Part shown: positions 59,579 to 64,000 of the stretch, piece by piece
How the letters are laid out: each line of letters begins with the position of its first letter
Position numbering within the stretch: the stretch's first letter is position 1
NCBI GenBank assembly: GCA_045652245.1
Contig: JAZRTY010000046.1
Coordinates: 1-64,000 of the forward strand
Length of the DNA: 64,000 bases
Direction of reading: 5' to 3'
Source: SIG622 sp045652245
GTDB lineage: Bacteria; Bacillota; Clostridia; Oscillospirales; CAG-382
The notes under the pieces: generated by a model
The model's database searches: none
What the model was told of the DNA's origin: nothing
The model's input: only the letters and a program-made list of their open reading frames with translations
Translations under genes and position numbers: made by a program

Positions 59579-60220
59579 TTATTTTACTGTTCCGAATTTT
59601 TGCAGAGGAAAAATTCTGAAGTAAACCTTGCCGATAATATTCCTCTCATCAACAACTCCGAAATATCTTGAATCTCTTGAGTTATTTCTGTTGTCTCCCA
59701 TAATAAACACATACCCTTCGGGAACGGTATACGGATATGTTATCGACATACTTTCTCTTATCATCGATGCTCCGTCAATGAAATTGACATAGTTTTCAAC
59801 AACAGGCAACCCTTGCTCATTTTCCTGAACAGGCTCGCCGTCAACACGGACTATCCAGGAATCAAAATTGATGTCAATCGTCTGTCCACCGGTTGCTATA
59901 ACCCTTTTTACAAGTGGATCGTTTCCGTAATATTCGGGAACTGCAGTTATTACTATATCGCCATTTTGGGGAGTATAGAACAAATCGGAAATTATAAGTC
60001 TTTCGCCGTGGTGCAGAGTCTGCTCCATTGACTGTCCGTCTACCGTTACAACTCTGAAAACGAATGTAAACAGCAGCACCACAACGCATAGTGCCATTGC
60101 AAAGGTTTCCACCCAATCAAGCAGGTCACAGATAAGCCTTTGCCCTTTTGTATTTTGCTTTTTGTTTTCCTCTATATCTTCAATTTCCGATTTATCATTG
60201 TTATTAAATTCTTCGCTCAT
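59579..60220 (-). CDS. lepB: Signal peptidase I
   Basis: 213 residues. An acidic cytoplasmic N-terminus and one transmembrane span ('FAMALCVVVLLFTFVFRVV') precede the catalytic domain: Ser 64 in 'DGQSMEQTL' and Lys 105 in 'PLVKRVIATGG', with 'PEGYVFIMGDNRNNSRDSR' near the C-terminus. It removes signal peptides of secreted proteins at the outer face of the membrane. ATG 60220 is taken with AAAGGAATT upstream. The start of this housekeeping group follows the dockerin protein's terminator. Confidence 0.96.
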   Translation of the reverse strand: MSEEFNNNDKSEIEDIEENKKQNTKGQRLICDLLDWVETFAMALCVVVLLFTFVFRVVTVDGQSMEQTLHHGERLIISDLFYTPQNGDIVITAVPEYYGNDPLVKRVIATGGQTIDINFDSWIVRVDGEPVQENEQGLPVVENYVNFIDGASMIRESMSITYPYTVPEGYVFIMGDNRNNSRDSRYFGVVDERNIIGKVYFRIFPLQKFGTVK

Positions 60221-60383
60221 AAAGGAATTCCTTTCTGCCTGTAGCTCTGAATGTATATTCCAATACAACTTTATACATTTTCACATTATATATTATAATA
60301 CAAGAATTGTACTTTGTGATAAATAATGTATTACCAAATTGAAAACAGCCGGAAAATCTTGCTTTTTTGTTTGCAAAAAGCAG

Positions 60384-60412
60384 GAAAAACACCCCGATTT
60401 CTCGGGGTGTTT
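60384..60412 (-). terminator. Terminator of the dockerin protein gene
   Basis: AAACACCCCGA / TCGGGGTGTTT, an 11-bp perfect stem, is followed by T5 on the minus strand, 20 bp past the stop. Confidence 0.9.
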
Positions 60413-60430
60413 AATCAAAAGTTTCCTTTT

Positions 60431-63400
60431 TTAGTTGTTTGCAAGATAGTCTTTGATAATGTTAAGGTCGAATACTGTTACAACTCCATCCTCGTCAATA
60501 TCAACGTCGTTGCAATATTCAGCGTTACCTTTAAGTGCATCTGTAAAGGCATTTATGACTCTGAGATAGTCATTAAAGTCTATCACTCCGTCGCCGTAAG
60601 TGTCATTTGCACTTCCCTTGATATCTCCTGCCTGAGCTTCAAGCTCAATTACATCGCCACTTGCCAGAGCATCTATAACTATTTCGTCTGAGATGTATCC
60701 GGGTTTCTTGACTCTGATTTCAAGCTTTTCACCTTCAACTGCTGTATATTCAGGGAGAGAAACCGCAACGGTCTTTGCAAGTGAATCAGTCCATTCGAGT
60801 ACTACAAACTCACCTTCGCCGTTTACTCTGTATTCAATCACTGCCTGTTTGCCGCTTTCTACTGCATTATCACTTCTGCCGTTGAAGATTATATCAAAGG
60901 CAAAATCCTTGATATAGAGTCTTTCGTCAATAATTTCGTATACAGGAGTATTGATTATATTTGCACTTCCGGTATCACCCTCATAGAAGCACTTGAAGGT
61001 ATCAGCTTCATAAAGGTCAGCCGCAGTATCTGCATCGATATACTGAGCAAAGTAATTACCGTTAGCTATAAATGCTGCACGCTGTGTTTCATCCATTATA
61101 AATACAAAGGTCGCAACGAGAACCTTACCGTCAGCAGCATCAATCGGAGTGCCGTCTGCCATTGTGTAGGTTGCGCTGTAGCCTGCCTTGTCTGCATCAA
61201 TGTCACCTGCATGAATTTCAGAAACCGCATCAACAATATTTGCCGGTGTTACAGATACAAGTGTCATATCCGACTTGTTCCACTGATAACCGAAGGAAAG
61301 CTTTGAAACATTGTCGTCACCAACAAAATACAACTTAACTTCATACTCATCCTTTGCAGGAGTATACTTACCGTCAAGCACGTATGTAGCAACATCAGTT
61401 ACGGTATATTTTGCAACGAATGTTGTGTCACCGTCTATTTCGAATACACCATCATGAGGAGTAAGTACATCCGAATCGTTGATATACCAGCCCTCAAGAT
61501 CAAGTCCGGGTCTGTCCTCCGGCTGATATGTGAAGGAACCGTTATAATCGTTGAACTGTGTAAGAACTGTTGTGCCGTCTTCATCATAGAAGATAACCTT
61601 GTAAGGTGTCGGCCAAATTGCATAGTATGTTACATCACCTGTAACGCTTGTGTTGTCAAAGTCAGCTATTGCAATATACTCTGTCGCATCTGGACTTGTT
61701 GCAAAGCCGAGAGGAGATACTCCGTCTCTTGTAAATGCAGGATATGTCTTTGTATCAATAGTATCGCCGTAGTTGTATTCAAGAGTTTCTTCCTGTCCTT
61801 CACCGCCATTAGGATTGAAGGTTACTTCAACTGCTTTAAGCTCTACATTCGCATAGTAATCATGAACAGTTGGTGCACTTGCAGTAGAATCAGGAGTTGA
61901 TACTACTGTATTTGCAGGTACCTTAGCACCGGTGTAATCACTGTTATCATACCAACCGTCAATAGTTTCAAGATATCCACCTGTCGGGTCATAATCAAGT
62001 GTGCGGATTATATAATCCGAAGTATCACACTCGGGCAGTAACACGGTATCACTACGCTTCAAATCATCATAATATTTTCTTATTGCTTTGTTAACATACT
62101 TGTCTGTTTCAACAATGTCATCGCCATAGTGATAGTTTACGGTAACAACATTTTCAGGTCTTGCCTTAGCATAACCGAGGATATCAGCTGCTATTCCATT
62201 TGCGATATCATCATATTTGCCTGCATTTGTTGCTGTGTTTTCGTCCTCAAGGCGACCATTAAATGCGCCAAAGCCAACATATTTGAATGTTGATCCAACC
62301 TGTAAATCCGGCATTCTGAACTGTACAACATTCAATACAGGCTTACGGGTTTCGTTCGGCAAATCAACGGAATACATATGAATATAGTATTCGGTACCGG
62401 AAATTTTACTTGAGTAAACGTACTTAAATGTGGCATTTCCTGTACCATCCCACTTATAGCCAATACCGGTAGTGCTTACATCCGCAGGGTAAGCAGCCTT
62501 GTCTGTAATAATCGCGACTGTTGCGTTTCCGGGATCTGAGAAGCTGAAATTAACCTGGAAAGCAATATTCGGGTAAGTCATATTCTTTACTTCAGTATCT
62601 GCATAAATAATATCATTTTCATCAACACCAAGTGTATACTTATGACCGGCACCACTTGCTGTTACATTGATGTTAATCTTATCCTGCCATACGCTGTTAA
62701 GAACGCTCTTGGAATCAGCAGAAAGTGTTGTTTCCTTTTCCCACTGTGCATAGTAAGAAAGGTTCATTGCATTTTCATCAGGAGCAGTGAAGGTGTCAGG
62801 CATTTCTGTACCTGTTCCGTCTGCTTTAGTATTCCAGCTTGTAATTCTGTATACCCATCCGTCCTTGTTCTGTACCCAATCCGGATAATCGCTATCACGA
62901 AGTCCACTTCCATCTGTTACAGAAAGAACTACCTTTTCAGGATCTGCGCTGCTGGTGTTTCTGTAAAGAGTAATGTTGTGAGCAAAGTCGCCCATCTTTG
63001 CATAAAGCTGAGTAAGTGCGTCTGTAACACGAGTATCCTCCGAAACAGGTGTTGTGCACGCTTCATCAGAGAACCAGCCCAGGAAGTACTTGCCCTGAAC
63101 AGATGGCTTTTCGATGTCCTTAACATAGGTGTTATAAGGAACCGCGATTTGTTCGTCGCTCTGAGAACCACCCGTTACAATGGTTGTGATTGTAAGATCA
63201 ATATCTTCTTTTTGAGAAAGCTTAGCATAATATGTAAGGTCTGTTGTATCTGCTGTAATCGCAACTGAAGTTACTGCTTCACCGGTTGCCTCAGCGTTTG
63301 CATACCAGCCGTTGTGGAAAAGTCCGAGAACATCTGTGGGGGTTTTGAGTGTATAGGTCTTACGCGCACTAAGGCTATTAAGCACTGAATATGCAGGATA

Positions 63401-64000
63401 ACGCTCTGTTTCGTCCGGTATTGCGTCGTTATAATCGTATGTAACCTCTATTGTATTTTCGTCTGTTACCTTGCTTGCTTCGAGCATAGAATATATAATT
63501 GAATCTATTACTTCGTCGCTGTTCTGTGCATTTTCATCGAACAAACCATCGTAGATTGCATAGCCTACATAGTCGAAGAGCTCAAAGTCCGGATGTGATC
63601 CGGCAAACTCCTGCAGAAGGGTTTGCATACCTGTACCGTCAAGGAAGAACTGAGTAGATGTGAATTTTGTGAAGTCTCTGCCTACATCTGCACCAAGCTC
63701 AACAAGGTATAGTGTATAACCGCTATCGCTATCTGTGTAAGCTACTGCAGGCACATCTTTCATATCAGTGCCACCATTTTCAAGACCTGTTACACCATAA
63801 AAATGCAATACTGTTTTCTTTGTATAAGAAGCTTCATTATCAGCAAGAAAATCATGGAACTCGTTATCGTAATCTGCAAGGATTGCAATTGTAATGTTGT
63901 CTGTGGTCTTTTCGTAAGCCAGGGATGGATTGATTATAATCCTCTGAGCTGAAGTAGCTGCATCATTGTATCTTACAACTGAATGAATATAATCGAAGTT
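60431..64000 (-). CDS. Very large surface protein with InlB-like repeats and dockerin (5' end missing)
   Basis: The frame is open from the right edge of the window to the stop, at least 1190 codons; the N-terminus lies beyond. It contains Listeria-Bacteroides (InlB B-type) repeats with 'GWF/GWY' and 'YYA' marks, for example 'KYFLGWFSDEACTTPVSE', 'TYYAIW' and 'DLEGWYINDSD'. A beta-sandwich region of about 150 residues looks cohesin-like ('EVKLYFVGDDNVSKLSFGY'), followed by another beta domain. The C-terminus is a type I dockerin: 'YGDGVIDFNDYLRVINAF' and 'DIDEDGVVTVFDLNIIKDYL' are its two calcium-binding repeats. It is probably secreted and docked on a scaffold or cell-surface protein. There is no sortase motif. 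The substrate is unknown; no catalytic domain is visible in this part. Confidence 0.85.
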   Translation of the reverse strand, partial: NFDYIHSVVRYNDAATSAQRIIINPSLAYEKTTDNITIAILADYDNEFHDFLADNEASYTKKTVLHFYGVTGLENGGTDMKDVPAVAYTDSDSGYTLYLVELGADVGRDFTKFTSTQFFLDGTGMQTLLQEFAGSHPDFELFDYVGYAIYDGLFDENAQNSDEVIDSIIYSMLEASKVTDENTIEVTYDYNDAIPDETERYPAYSVLNSLSARKTYTLKTPTDVLGLFHNGWYANAEATGEAVTSVAITADTTDLTYYAKLSQKEDIDLTITTIVTGGSQSDEQIAVPYNTYVKDIEKPSVQGKYFLGWFSDEACTTPVSEDTRVTDALTQLYAKMGDFAHNITLYRNTSSADPEKVVLSVTDGSGLRDSDYPDWVQNKDGWVYRITSWNTKADGTGTEMPDTFTAPDENAMNLSYYAQWEKETTLSADSKSVLNSVWQDKININVTASGAGHKYTLGVDENDIIYADTEVKNMTYPNIAFQVNFSFSDPGNATVAIITDKAAYPADVSTTGIGYKWDGTGNATFKYVYSSKISGTEYYIHMYSVDLPNETRKPVLNVVQFRMPDLQVGSTFKYVGFGAFNGRLEDENTATNAGKYDDIANGIAADILGYAKARPENVVTVNYHYGDDIVETDKYVNKAIRKYYDDLKRSDTVLLPECDTSDYIIRTLDYDPTGGYLETIDGWYDNSDYTGAKVPANTVVSTPDSTASAPTVHDYYANVELKAVEVTFNPNGGEGQEETLEYNYGDTIDTKTYPAFTRDGVSPLGFATSPDATEYIAIADFDNTSVTGDVTYYAIWPTPYKVIFYDEDGTTVLTQFNDYNGSFTYQPEDRPGLDLEGWYINDSDVLTPHDGVFEIDGDTTFVAKYTVTDVATYVLDGKYTPAKDEYEVKLYFVGDDNVSKLSFGYQWNKSDMTLVSVTPANIVDAVSEIHAGDIDADKAGYSATYTMADGTPIDAADGKVLVATFVFIMDETQRAAFIANGNYFAQYIDADTAADLYEADTFKCFYEGDTGSANIINTPVYEIIDERLYIKDFAFDIIFNGRSDNAVESGKQAVIEYRVNGEGEFVVLEWTDSLAKTVAVSLPEYTAVEGEKLEIRVKKPGYISDEIVIDALASGDVIELEAQAGDIKGSANDTYGDGVIDFNDYLRVINAFTDALKGNAEYCNDVDIDEDGVVTVFDLNIIKDYLANN

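Noticed and set aside
1..64000. CRISPR array, prophage or insertion sequence
   Set aside because: No regular repeat-spacer pattern, integrase, transposase or phage structural gene was found.

Overview
The window looks like chromosome of an AT-rich, low-GC Gram-positive anaerobe, most likely a gut or rumen Clostridia/Oscillospiraceae (Ruminococcus-like) bacterium. This is inferred from gene content: pyruvate:ferredoxin oxidoreductase, rubredoxin, a DnaD-domain protein, RNase J, the SepF-YggT-YlmH-DivIVA division cluster, a split two-subunit transketolase, and a very large surface protein ending in a dockerin. I see no tRNA, rRNA, CRISPR array, insertion sequence or prophage.

Layout. 0-6 kb (minus strand): RNase J, a DnaD-domain protein, a YhaN-like SMC/AAA ATPase and an HD phosphohydrolase form one operon behind a long leader. 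6.3-11.8 kb (plus): a lipoprotein, SecA and two related multi-pass membrane proteins. 11.9-13.7 kb (minus): an NrnA-type DHH phosphoesterase, then a small membrane protein with a split, LITAF-like zinc ribbon. That small gene sits just behind an elaborate structured RNA that has its own consensus promoter and terminator. 13.7-24.8 kb: an accessory metabolic island. It holds a glycoside-hydrolase-like protein, a ceramidase-like hydrolase with the decayed tail of a second copy, a DegT-type aminotransferase, and an operon (U32-like protein, three QueG-like iron-sulfur paralogues, a cupin, a Gfo/Idh/MocA oxidoreductase) divergent from an AraC-type regulator. 24.8-39 kb (minus): transketolase halves, RluD-type pseudouridine synthase, LspA, IleS, DivIVA, YlmH, YggT, SepF, YggS, an HlyD-like protein, MiaA, a VanY-like lipoprotein and two zinc-ribbon membrane proteins. 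39-44.5 kb: malic enzyme with an Ldh-family dehydrogenase behind an operator-bearing promoter, AzlCD, a phosphoribosyltransferase, a HIT protein and a DUF4830-like protein. 44.6-46.6 kb: a DUF11 protein and a rubredoxin / mini ferredoxin-thioredoxin reductase / thioredoxin operon. 46.7-54.8 kb: PFOR, ClpX, ClpP, trigger factor, a metallophosphoesterase. 54.9-60.3 kb: a DUF1540 protein, threonine synthase, M19 dipeptidase, YraN, RNase HII, RbgA, signal peptidase I. 60.4 kb to the end: the 3' part of the dockerin protein, whose 5' end lies outside the window.

How it fits together. Most of the window is housekeeping: protein export and maturation (SecA, LspA, LepB), division (SepF, DivIVA), RNA processing (RNase J, RNase HII, MiaA, RluD) and proteolysis (ClpXP, trigger factor). 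The parts most likely to be new are the AraC-controlled operon of three linked QueG-like proteins with a U32-like protein, and the pseudoknotted RNA in front of the LITAF-like gene. The compact rubredoxin/FTR/thioredoxin relay and the AATTCA-linked hairpin mosaic at 39.05 kb are also worth following. All functional calls rest on reading motifs in the sequence; no database search was run.
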